Shown in pieces: positions 1 to 6,266 of a DNA stretch of 7,156 nucleotides. Position numbers and translations under genes: made by a program. A model generated the notes under the pieces. That model made no database searches and had not been told where the DNA came from. It worked only from the letters and a program-made list of their open reading frames with translations. Positions within the stretch are counted from its first letter, which is position 1, and each line of letters opens with the position of its first letter. The stretch is taken from NCBI GenBank assembly GCA_025355595.1, contig JANXZI010000242.1:1-7156 (forward strand), given 5' to 3'. Source of the DNA: Spartobacteria bacterium. Its GTDB lineage: Bacteria > Verrucomicrobiota > Verrucomicrobiia > Chthoniobacterales > Chthoniobacteraceae.

Positions 1-1
1 C

Positions 2-832
2 GCGGAAATCGAGGAACTCGCCTCGGGCCTCTCGCACTACGCCGAGGACCTCGACCTCGAACCCGCCGCGCTCGCCGAACTCGAGGAGCGCGTGTCGCTC
101 TTCGAGACGCTGAAACGGAAATACGGCGGCACACTCGGCGACGTGATCACATTTGGGGAAGCCGCCGCGGAGCGCCTGCGCAAAATCGAATCGCGCGGCG
201 AGGAACTGAAGCGCCTTGAGTCCGAGATCGCCTCGCAGCGCAAGGCGATGCTCGACACCGCACGCAAACTTTCCGCAAAGCGCAGCACCGCCGCACCAAA
301 GCTCGCCGCCGCCGTGACCAGGCATTTGCGCGATCTCGGTTTCAAAAAATCGGACTTCACCGTCGCTCTCGCCGCCGTGCAGGAGCCCGGCCCGCATGGC
401 ATGGAGTCCGTCGAGTTTGTCTTCGCGCCGAATCCTGGCGAACCTGCAAAGCCGCTCAAGGCCATCGCAAGCAGCGGCGAAATCTCGCGCGTCATGCTCG
501 CGGTGAAATCCGCGCTCGCCGCGCAGGACACCATCGCACTGCTCGTCTTCGACGAAATTGATGCAAACGTCGGTGGCGAGATCGCGCACGCCGTCGGCGC
601 AAAAATGAAAGCCGTCGCCGCAGAACGACAGGTGCTCGCCATCACGCATCTCCCGCAGGTCGCCGCACTCGCGCGCTCGCAGTTTGTCGTGTCGAAGGAC
701 TTCACCGCCGGACGCACCGTCTCCAGCCTCATCGCCGTCGAAGGTGCGGAGCGCGCCGCCGAGATCGCACGGATGCTCGGAGGCAAAGGCGCATCCGCCC
801 TCGCCCACGCGAAAACGTTGCTCGCGGGGTAG
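2..832 (+). CDS. recN: DNA repair protein RecN, C-terminal half (5' end outside window)
   Basis: RecN is an SMC-like cytoplasmic ATPase that acts in recombinational repair of double-strand breaks. The frame is open from base 2 with no start codon needed, so the N-terminal half (Walker A and the first coiled-coil arm) lies to the left. About 276 residues remain of a family usually near 550. Visible in order: the end of the coiled-coil arm, then LKRKYGG (about residues 38-44), a second helical stretch, the ABC signature-like IASSGEISR (about 155-163), the Walker B/D-loop LVFDEIDANVGG (about 181-192), and the switch-histidine motif ITHLPQVAALA (about 214-224). The signature carries SSGE where many RecN proteins have SGGE. 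The C-terminal EIARMLGG is also typical. The stop is TAG at 830-832. A GTG at 92 is internal and is not the real start. The gene is convergent with the SGNH hydrolase gene. Identification is firm. Confidence 0.96.
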   Translation, partial: AEIEELASGLSHYAEDLDLEPAALAELEERVSLFETLKRKYGGTLGDVITFGEAAAERLRKIESRGEELKRLESEIASQRKAMLDTARKLSAKRSTAAPKLAAAVTRHLRDLGFKKSDFTVALAAVQEPGPHGMESVEFVFAPNPGEPAKPLKAIASSGEISRVMLAVKSALAAQDTIALLVFDEIDANVGGEIAHAVGAKMKAVAAERQVLAITHLPQVAALARSQFVVSKDFTAGRTVSSLIAVEGAERAAEIARMLGGKGASALAHAKTLLAG

Positions 833-852
833 CACAGGCTTCCAACCTGTGC
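832..852. repeat. Perfect 7-bp hairpin at recN stop, REP-like intergenic element
   Basis: GCACAGG (832-838) and CCTGTGC (846-852) are exact reverse complements around a 7-nt loop, CTTCCAA. The left arm begins on the last base of the recN stop codon. No T-run follows on either strand, so it is not a canonical intrinsic terminator, although it could protect or help end the recN transcript. From general familiarity, 'CACAGGCTTCCAGCCTGTG'-like palindromes occur repeatedly between genes in Verrucomicrobia and Planctomycetes. Assigning this copy to such a dispersed family is inference, because only one copy is visible here. Confidence 0.6.
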
Positions 853-980
853 GGCCACCGATGAGGCGGACATGACTGCGTGGCGGCGACGCCCTCGTTG
901 CCGGGTGACGCGACGAATGCCGGGCGCTCCACGATGCCGCTGATGAGCGTCGAGAAACGCGTCTGCGTTGCTGCTGATTC
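853..980. other. Intergenic stretch between convergent genes; possible degenerate repeat
   Basis: No gene is credible here. Read on the minus strand, the stretch from about 932 to 832 is open and protein-like in more than one frame and runs into the hairpin at 832-852. This pattern is often seen when a dispersed non-coding repeat is translated by chance. It is most likely spacer or a decayed intergenic repeat, with little more that can be said from one copy. Confidence 0.35.
956..969 (-). terminator. Weak hairpin downstream of the SGNH hydrolase gene
   Basis: AACGC (956-960) and GCGTT (965-969) pair around a 4-nt loop. On the minus strand the structure starts 12 nt past the SGNH hydrolase stop codon (981-983) and is followed by TCTC. 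Its position suits the end of the minus-strand operon, but the stem is only 5 bp and there is no real T-tract. The terminator role is therefore a weak inference. Confidence 0.25.
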
Positions 981-2294
981 TCACTGCGGCTCAACGCGCC
1001 GCTTCTGCTCGGAATTGAGCACGGTGGCGTAGGCCGCGCGATACACGTCCGTTTCCTTGATGCTCCGCTCGGGCGTATTCGTGATCGAGGCATAGGCCGC
1101 GCCGTGCTGTGCGCAGACTTCATGGAGGCGCTTGCGCTGCTCCTGAGTGAGCGTGACAGCGATGGGCGCGAGGCGATCCATCACATAGCGCACGAGCCAC
1201 GCCGCGCCGAACTCCGCCTTGTTCGCCTGCGGAATGGCGGCGATCAGCTCTGCGTTGGACTCCAGCTTGAACTTCGTGAGTTCCTGCCGCGCCTCCGCGA
1301 CTTTCGAGCGATACTCGCCGTAGAGCGGCTTCTCGCTCTCGACATTGGTGTGCTTGTATTTCATCCGCAGCGTCTCGTAGCCGGCGATGCGATCCTCGAA
1401 TTCCTGGAGCTTCGCCTCCACCTTCGGCGCCATCGTGTCGAACTTCTCACGGAGCGGTTGCATCGCCTCGCGCGTGAGATTTATCTCCGACACGATCATC
1501 GTGAACAGATCGCGGAACGTAATCTCGCCCGGAACTGCAACCGTGCGCAGCTTGGGTTTCACACTCTGATTGCGCGAAGGCGCGGGCACTTCGCCCTGCC
1601 ACTCCTTGCCGGTGAACGAGCGATACGCGGCCTGGGCAATCGCCGCCGCGCCCTCGGCGGAGGGATGCACGCTGTCCTTGAACCATTCATCGTGCATCGT
1701 CGCCGCGTGGATGTTGATCACACCCGCGTTCCAGTCCTTCGCGACCTGCAAAATCAGCGGAATTTGTTCGAGCACGCCGTCTTCGTTGATGCCGAAATTC
1801 CCCTTCTTCGCGACGTGCGGCGGCGTGCCGCAGAAAATGCGCGGCTTGCTGGACAGCGCGGCGAATGAGACGACGAGATCCTTGTAAAGCTTCGGAAATT
1901 GCGCCTTGCCCGCCCAGTTCTCCGGCTTTGTGTCGTTTGTGCCGAGCAGGATGATGGCGACATCGGGATGAAACAGCAGCGCGTTCGCGTATTCCTTTTG
2001 CGACCAGATGCTGTGCTTGTCGCCCTTCGCCACGGACGCGCCGCTGTGTCCGAAATTGCGAACGTCCCATCCGTCGCCGAGCATCCGCTGGAGTTGATCG
2101 GGCCACGACTGCCCCGCGCCTGCGCCGACGCCAAATGTGATGCTGTCGCCGAGGCACGCGAGGCGGATCGGCGGTTTGAAATCAGCGGTGTTGATCGGCG
2201 CATTCGGGTCAGCAGCGACCAGCGGAGTGAAGGCGAATGCGGCAAAAGTCGCGAGAGCGGCGAGAGAATTGCGGAGGTAATGGCGTGAGTTCAT
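981..2294 (-). CDS. Exported SGNH/GDSL-family hydrolase with helical C-terminal extension
   Basis: Likely an exported esterase of the SGNH hydrolase family; the substrate is unknown, and carbohydrate acetyl esters are one possibility. The start at 2294 gives a classical signal peptide: basic MNSRHYLRN, a hydrophobic core, and a VAA cleavage site before Asp29. An in-frame ATG at 2336 overlaps the upstream gene and puts 14 polar residues before the signal, so it is less likely. All family blocks are present: LGDSITFG with nucleophile Ser51, GHSGAS with Gly82, LLGTND with Asn120, and DSVHP with Asp207 and His210. The catalytic domain ends near residue 232. A further ~205 charged, helical residues follow, with LTREA (about 273), LTQEQ (about 382) and LNSEQ (about 426) motifs reminiscent of Spy/CpxP-type LTxxQ proteins. 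It is the last gene of a minus-strand set, 28 nt after its neighbour. No clear ribosome binding site is visible. Confidence 0.9.
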   Translation of the reverse strand: MNSRHYLRNSLAALATFAAFAFTPLVAADPNAPINTADFKPPIRLACLGDSITFGVGAGAGQSWPDQLQRMLGDGWDVRNFGHSGASVAKGDKHSIWSQKEYANALLFHPDVAIILLGTNDTKPENWAGKAQFPKLYKDLVVSFAALSSKPRIFCGTPPHVAKKGNFGINEDGVLEQIPLILQVAKDWNAGVINIHAATMHDEWFKDSVHPSAEGAAAIAQAAYRSFTGKEWQGEVPAPSRNQSVKPKLRTVAVPGEITFRDLFTMIVSEINLTREAMQPLREKFDTMAPKVEAKLQEFEDRIAGYETLRMKYKHTNVESEKPLYGEYRSKVAEARQELTKFKLESNAELIAAIPQANKAEFGAAWLVRYVMDRLAPIAVTLTQEQRKRLHEVCAQHGAAYASITNTPERSIKETDVYRAAYATVLNSEQKRRVEPQ

Positions 2295-2322
2295 CGAAAA
2301 ATGTGGCGGGATCAACTCGCAG

Positions 2323-3825
2323 TTATTCGTTGGCATTCTTGCCGGCCTTGTTCGGGTCGAGCTTCGGCGTTTCGTCTCGCTGCACCATGCCCGGCGGCAG
2401 TCCGGCTGAGAGGTAATATTGCGCGATGCGTACCTTCGCTTCCGCGACAGTGAGGTCGTATCGCTCGCGCACGAGCGCCGCGGTCTTCGGATCGTTCAGC
2501 GCCGCCCTGTCGCGCTCGATGGCGGTGAGTTGAACGTCGCGATCGTAGTCGAATCGCCCGTTCACCTGCTGCCCGACTGGCATCGCGAGTTTCTTCCGCA
2601 CGCCGCCGTGCGCGATGGCGAGCAGCGCCTGCACGCCGTCGTTCGTGTTGCGCATCGGGTCGCCGAACATCTCCTCCCAGCACTGCCGCGCCCAGCCGAG
2701 TTGGTTGTCGCCGTAGCCGTCGTAAGCCGGCAGGAACGGTGCCTCGCTCGGGCGCGCATCTTCGTCCGTCGGCTTGCCGTTTGCCACCCAGCACCACGTC
2801 GGCCCCTTCTTTTCCATCCAGTCGAGCCACAGCCTGCGGGAGCAAAGTGTGATCGCCTTTTTGCCGACAGCCTTCTTCTCCTCGGGCAGCTTGTTCCACT
2901 TGTAGAAAATGGACTTTGGACTTTTCGGATCGGGCTCCGGGTAGTATTTGAAAAGCGAGTTGAGGATCGCGAGCGCGTCCCATGTGCCGTGCAGCGAGGG
3001 CTTGTCCTTCCACCCGCTGAAGAGCCCGCCGCTCCATAAAATCTTCCCGTCCTTCACGACTCGGATGTCGCCGGTCACGCTCGTCTTCATGCGCCCGATG
3101 GCTTCGAGATAATCCGCATTCGGGGGCGCGAGGTAGCGGTCCTCCTCGTTGATGATCCAGGGCTCGGTGAGCAGCGTGGTGACAAGATGCTGCGCACGGT
3201 CGAGGGTGTAAATGTGATCCACGCGCAGGCGCAGCGCGCCGAATTTCGAGCGGATGAAATGGAAGCACTGCGCCATGTCGCTCACGTTGTCGCCGTCCTG
3301 CATCAGCCCCCGTGCATTGATCGTGTTGCCGATGATTTTCTCCACCGCGCGCTTCCATTCCTCGCTCATCATCGCCGCCTTCACCGGCGCGTCGAATTCC
3401 GCATTCCCCTCGATCATCTTCGCGAGTTGCCCGGTCCACGCGATGATGCGGTGCCCTTGGTTGCCCGCCGTGTTGCCTTTGAAAACTGGCGTCTCGTTTG
3501 CCTTCCACACATTCGCGTCGCCCCAATAGCCGAGCCACCACTTCTCAAACGCCTTCGGATCACTGCCGAGCGCAAAATACCACGCGCCCAGATCCGTGAA
3601 CTTCCCATCCACACCGACAATCGGGTGCGCCGTCTTGTTCTTCGGATCGGGCCGCGGGATCGCCTTCGATTTCTTCACGCTGAATCCGCCGGGTGGATAG
3701 AGCGTGTATTCAAAGACGTAGCCCTCGCGCCGAGGATCGAGCGCGAGCGCGGCGGAGAGCAGCACGGCGAAGCAGAGGAAAAGGTGAATGGCGCGGCGCA
3801 TCGCTTGAGACGTGGTGGTGGTCAT
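2323..3825 (-). CDS. Unrecognised Trp-rich exported protein, about 500 residues
   Basis: I do not recognise a family. The N-terminus is a signal peptide: MRRAIHLFLCFAVLLSAALA, probably cleaved after ALA before LDP. Translation could start at 3825 (8 extra polar residues, MTTTTSQA) or at 3801 (directly at MRR); neither has a convincing ribosome binding site. The cysteine in the signal is not in a lipobox, so a lipoprotein is unlikely. The mature part has about 18 tryptophans, roughly three times the usual frequency, with clusters at residues 96-107 (KWWLGYWGDANVW) and 333-346. Four cysteines remain (about 187, 328, 345, 382). Segments such as SLHGTWDALAILNSLFKYY (277-295) and NDGVQALLAIAHGG (395-408) look like amphipathic helices, so an alpha-helical barrel or repeat fold is possible. 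The tail (about 480-500) is polar and Lys/Asn-rich. It sits about 10 nt after the DUF1552 gene and 28 nt before the SGNH hydrolase, so it is probably co-transcribed. Function unknown; coding status is secure. Confidence 0.85.
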   Translation of the reverse strand: MTTTTSQAMRRAIHLFLCFAVLLSAALALDPRREGYVFEYTLYPPGGFSVKKSKAIPRPDPKNKTAHPIVGVDGKFTDLGAWYFALGSDPKAFEKWWLGYWGDANVWKANETPVFKGNTAGNQGHRIIAWTGQLAKMIEGNAEFDAPVKAAMMSEEWKRAVEKIIGNTINARGLMQDGDNVSDMAQCFHFIRSKFGALRLRVDHIYTLDRAQHLVTTLLTEPWIINEEDRYLAPPNADYLEAIGRMKTSVTGDIRVVKDGKILWSGGLFSGWKDKPSLHGTWDALAILNSLFKYYPEPDPKSPKSIFYKWNKLPEEKKAVGKKAITLCSRRLWLDWMEKKGPTWCWVANGKPTDEDARPSEAPFLPAYDGYGDNQLGWARQCWEEMFGDPMRNTNDGVQALLAIAHGGVRKKLAMPVGQQVNGRFDYDRDVQLTAIERDRAALNDPKTAALVRERYDLTVAEAKVRIAQYYLSAGLPPGMVQRDETPKLDPNKAGKNANE

Positions 3826-3835
3826 TGCGGGAACT

Positions 3836-5134
3836 TCACGCCGAGAGTCCTTTCAGCATTCCGTTGCTGTCGCCGAAGCGCGGTTCGTGGATGCCCATGC
3901 GATCGAGCAGCGAGAGGAAAAGATTCGCCATCGGTGTCTCGGGGGCGAACTTGATGTTGCGGCCGGTCTTGAATGTGCCGCCGCCATTGCCCGCGATGAG
4001 GATGGGCAGGTCGTGGTGCTCGTGCTTGTTGCCGTCGCGCAGCGAGCCGCCATAGACCAGCATCGTGTGGTCGAGCAACGTGCCTTCGCCTTCGCGGATG
4101 CCTTTCAATTTCCGCACGAGATAGCCGAACTGATCGGCGTAAAAACGGTCTGCACGCAGCAGCCCTTCGAGGCGCTCCGGTTTGCGCTCGTGATGCGACA
4201 TCGAGTGGTGCGACTCGCTCACGCCGAGCCACTGGAATGTGCGGTCGCTGCCGCCATTCGCGAACATGCACGAGACGATGCGCGTCGTGTCCGTCTGGAG
4301 TGCGAGCACGGTGAGGTCGAGCATCAGCCGGATGTGCTGTGTGGCCTCGGCGGGAATGCCGTCGGGTGCGAGGATGCCTGATGGCGGCGGTTGCGCGGGA
4401 AATTTTTCCGACGCCTGAATCTGCTCCTCCACCGCGCGGACGCTGTGGAGATATTCATCGAGCTTGTGGCGGTCGTCGGAGCCGAGCTTCGCGCCGAGCG
4501 CCTTGGCGTCTTCGAGTATGAGATCGAGCACGCTTTTCCGCAGCATCGTCTGCCGGCCCTCCTCCTGCGCGTCGGTGGCCTGCGCAGTGTCGCGAAACAT
4601 GCGCAGGAAAACCTGCCGCGGATTCAGTTCGTGCGGCACGGGCGTGGTGTCCGAGCGCCACGAGATGCTGTTGCGATAGATGCCGCTGTAGCCCGCGTCG
4701 CACATGCCGGGCGGCTGCGGTTTTTCGCACGCGATTTCGAGCGAAGGCAGCCGCGTCTGCCGCCCGAGCTTTTGCGCGGCGAACTGATCCACCGAGATGC
4801 CTGCGCGCACTTCCCGGCCGAAATTTTTGCGCGGATGCGCCGCCGTGAGCCACGATGAAGTCTCGCGCGGATGCTCGCCACCGCCATCTCCGAGATCGCG
4901 CCCCTGGTTGTGCGTGAGGCCGCTGGTGAAAATGATGTCGCCCCGGATGTCCGCGAGCGGCTCCAGCGTCGGCGAGAGCGTGAACTTTGTGCCCTCCTCC
5001 GCGATGAACCACTTCTCCACATTCACACCATTCGGCACGTAGAAAAATCCCATCCGCATCGGAAAGCGCGGTGTCGCCGCCGCTGCGAGCGCGCGGCGCG
5101 GGGACATGATTTCAAGCGCGGGCAGCGCGAGCAT
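3836..5134 (-). CDS. DUF1552 family protein (start probably upstream, apparent frameshift)
   Basis: A DUF1552 protein, a family of unknown function common in Planctomycetes, Verrucomicrobia and Myxobacteria and usually exported. Recognisable blocks include FFYVPNGVN (30-38), FTSGLTHNQGRDLGDGGGEH (69-88), SLEIACEKP (131-139), the YRNSISW segment, RLMLDLTVLALQTDTTRI (269-286), the Gly/Ser/His-rich GVSESHHSMSHH (304-315), the DHTMLVYGGSLRDGNKHEHH block (355-374), and a C-terminal PMANLFLSLLDRMG. The only in-frame ATG, at 5134, starts inside the expected leader. Upstream in the same frame the codons read SRHFLRGLGS, the usual Tat-like DUF1552 leader, until a TGA at 5183-5185, with no ATG, GTG or TTG in between. 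An ATG at 5186 in another frame reads MKIPTLS. Dropping one C of the CCC at 5165-5167 (minus-strand sense) joins them into a ~449-residue protein. The gene heads the probable three-gene operon. Its usual DUF1587/1592-type cytochrome-like partner is not in the window. Confidence 0.93.
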   Translation of the reverse strand: MLALPALEIMSPRRALAAAATPRFPMRMGFFYVPNGVNVEKWFIAEEGTKFTLSPTLEPLADIRGDIIFTSGLTHNQGRDLGDGGGEHPRETSSWLTAAHPRKNFGREVRAGISVDQFAAQKLGRQTRLPSLEIACEKPQPPGMCDAGYSGIYRNSISWRSDTTPVPHELNPRQVFLRMFRDTAQATDAQEEGRQTMLRKSVLDLILEDAKALGAKLGSDDRHKLDEYLHSVRAVEEQIQASEKFPAQPPPSGILAPDGIPAEATQHIRLMLDLTVLALQTDTTRIVSCMFANGGSDRTFQWLGVSESHHSMSHHERKPERLEGLLRADRFYADQFGYLVRKLKGIREGEGTLLDHTMLVYGGSLRDGNKHEHHDLPILIAGNGGGTFKTGRNIKFAPETPMANLFLSLLDRMGIHEPRFGDSNGMLKGLSA

Positions 5135-5275
5135 CGAGCCGAGGCCGCGGAGGAAATGGCGGCTGGGAGAGCGTGGGAATTTTCATGGATGGATGGAGCG
5201 GGGCGTCGGTGGGGAATTAGCCGCGGAGGCGGTGATATGACGCGTGCGGGATCCGATGACCGAATGCAGTTCTTC

Positions 5276-5288
5276 GTCCCGGAGGGAC
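5276..5288. repeat. Short GTCCC/GGGAC hairpin in the DUF1552 upstream region
   Basis: GTCCC (5276-5280) and GGGAC (5284-5288) form a perfect 5-bp stem with a GGA loop. In the minus-strand transcript it would lie about 90 nt before the DUF1552 start codon at 5186. The 'CGTCCCGGAGGGAC' form resembles short palindromes scattered between genes in related phyla, but one copy cannot prove this. A role in regulation is possible but unsupported. Confidence 0.35.
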
Positions 5289-5313
5289 ATTCAAAAATTA
5301 TCCGGCGGCGCAA

Positions 5314-5381
5314 GGTGTGATTGAAAGTGGGGCAGAGAAGTCGAAACGCCGTTGGCGTTGTGCCCCACTTTCAATCACACC
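5314..5381. repeat. Perfect 21-bp inverted repeat enclosing a second hairpin (68 nt)
   Basis: The arms 5314-5334 (starting GGTGTGATTGAAAG) and 5361-5381 are exact reverse complements over 21 bp. The 26-nt interior holds a second perfect stem, AACGCC (5345-5350) and GGCGTT (5354-5359), with a GTT loop. The two stems are joined asymmetrically, with 10 unpaired bases on one side and 1 on the other. The element lies between the beta-helix gene (stop at 5444) and the DUF1552 gene, both on the minus strand. No T-run follows on either strand and no target-site duplication is evident. It could be a dispersed palindromic element, an mRNA processing or stabilising structure, or a factor-assisted terminator. 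The structure is seen directly; its role is inferred. Confidence 0.9.
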
Positions 5382-5443
5382 CATTTGGAAGACCACGCGA
5401 AGGAAGGATTTGATCATCAGTTTGGATTCGATCCGACTCGGGT

Positions 5444-6266
5444 TTACTCAAAAGTTGGTAGCTCCACGCGCTCCTTCACCTTCCCGGCGTCCACGTCCAC
5501 ATTCAGCAGCGAGTAGGCGTATTTTTCCGCGCCGAATTCCGAGCGATAGATGATGAACGGATGCACCCAGCCGTTTTTCGGCGCGAGGGCGTGCGTCATG
5601 GAGTTGATGTCCCATTTCTCGACGTGCGGTTTGCCGTGCGCAGTGAGCATCGCCACGGTTTTGGCGAAGTGTTCGGTCTGCGCGTCGGCGTCGTTCACGA
5701 AGACGAGCGGGCCGTTCGCCTTCACGTTGCGGATGACGTGGCCATTCGCACGCACGACGCTCTCGGTGCGCACGCCGCGCAGTTTCACGGCGGGCGCGTT
5801 GGCGGCGAGGCTCACATCAATCGTGCAGTCCTCGAAAATCTGCGGGCTGCCGCCGTAGCCGCCGGCGATCTGCTTTTTCTTCGTGGTGATCTTGTTGTGC
5901 GTAAAGGCGCTCAGCTCGGTGATGCCCATCTCCACGGCGGGCTCGCGTGCATTGCCGCACTCGATGAATTCGCACTGGTCGATCCACACCCCCCAGGGGC
6001 GGTAGCCGATTTCGACGTTGCCGCCGAACGTATCCACGCCCGGCCCGCCGATGTTCTCGAAGCGCGAGCCGACGATCATCCCGTGGATGAGGTTGTTGAA
6101 TTTGATCGCGATGCCCGCCTTTTTCTGACCGCGAAATTCGCTGTGGAGCACGAGCCATTTGTCGAGCATCGAGCCGTTCATGCAGATGCCGTAGTCGCCG
6201 GTGTTCTCGAATTTCAAATCCACATACTTGTTCTGGTCGTGCTCCGCGCCGCCGCTGAGGCCGGGG
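5444..6266 (-). CDS. Right-handed beta-helix protein, C-terminal part (frameshifted from upstream half)
   Basis: This is the continuation of the gene beginning beyond the right edge, read in a different frame from its first half. Coherent protein starts at DPGLSGGAEHDQNKYVDLKF, directly after the G4 run at 6263-6266, with no plausible start codon there. It contains successive beta-helix-like rungs: YVDLKFENTGDYGICMNGS, WLVLHSEFRGQKKAGIAIKF, GMIVGSRFENIGGPGVDTFGG, VWIDQCEFIECGN, and later PQIFEDCTIDVS. These alternate hydrophobic, Asn and Gly positions as in pectin-lyase-fold proteins. The last ~100 residues (HVEKWDINSM onwards) look globular and less repetitive. The stop is TAA at 5444-5446. 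The same frame is open upstream to an ATG at 6511, but that upstream translation is Arg-rich nonsense overlapping the real coding frame. No catalytic residues can be assigned, so the enzyme activity, if any, is unknown. Confidence 0.8.

Noticed and set aside
37..984. Long minus-strand open frame opposite recN (315 codons)
   Set aside because: It lies antisense to an unmistakable RecN coding sequence, is Ser/Ala/Arg-rich without any recognisable motif, and is explained by high GC at third codon positions.
1104..1868. Plus-strand open frames opposite the SGNH hydrolase, and similar ones at 2419-3039, 3187-3954, 3812-4381, 4391-4858 and 5561-6322
   Set aside because: They mirror real minus-strand genes with clear motifs or signal peptides, and their translations are Arg/His/Leu-rich low-information sequence typical of GC-rich antisense frames.
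2312..3541. Minus-strand open frame of 409 codons within the unknown-protein gene
   Set aside because: It overlaps the 500-residue exported protein in another frame, has no signal peptide, and is Arg/Gly/Ala-rich; the other frame shows normal protein composition and fits the operon spacing.
5184..5197. Short tandem tetranucleotide (about three CCAT units, minus sense) abutting the ATG at 5186, considered as a phase-variation switch
   Set aside because: Three units are too few for typical slipped-strand switching, and the frameshift lies in a separate CCC run about 20 nt downstream.
5314..5381. Large inverted repeat as a standard intrinsic terminator
   Set aside because: No T-tract follows the stem on either strand, and the nested architecture is larger than a typical terminator.
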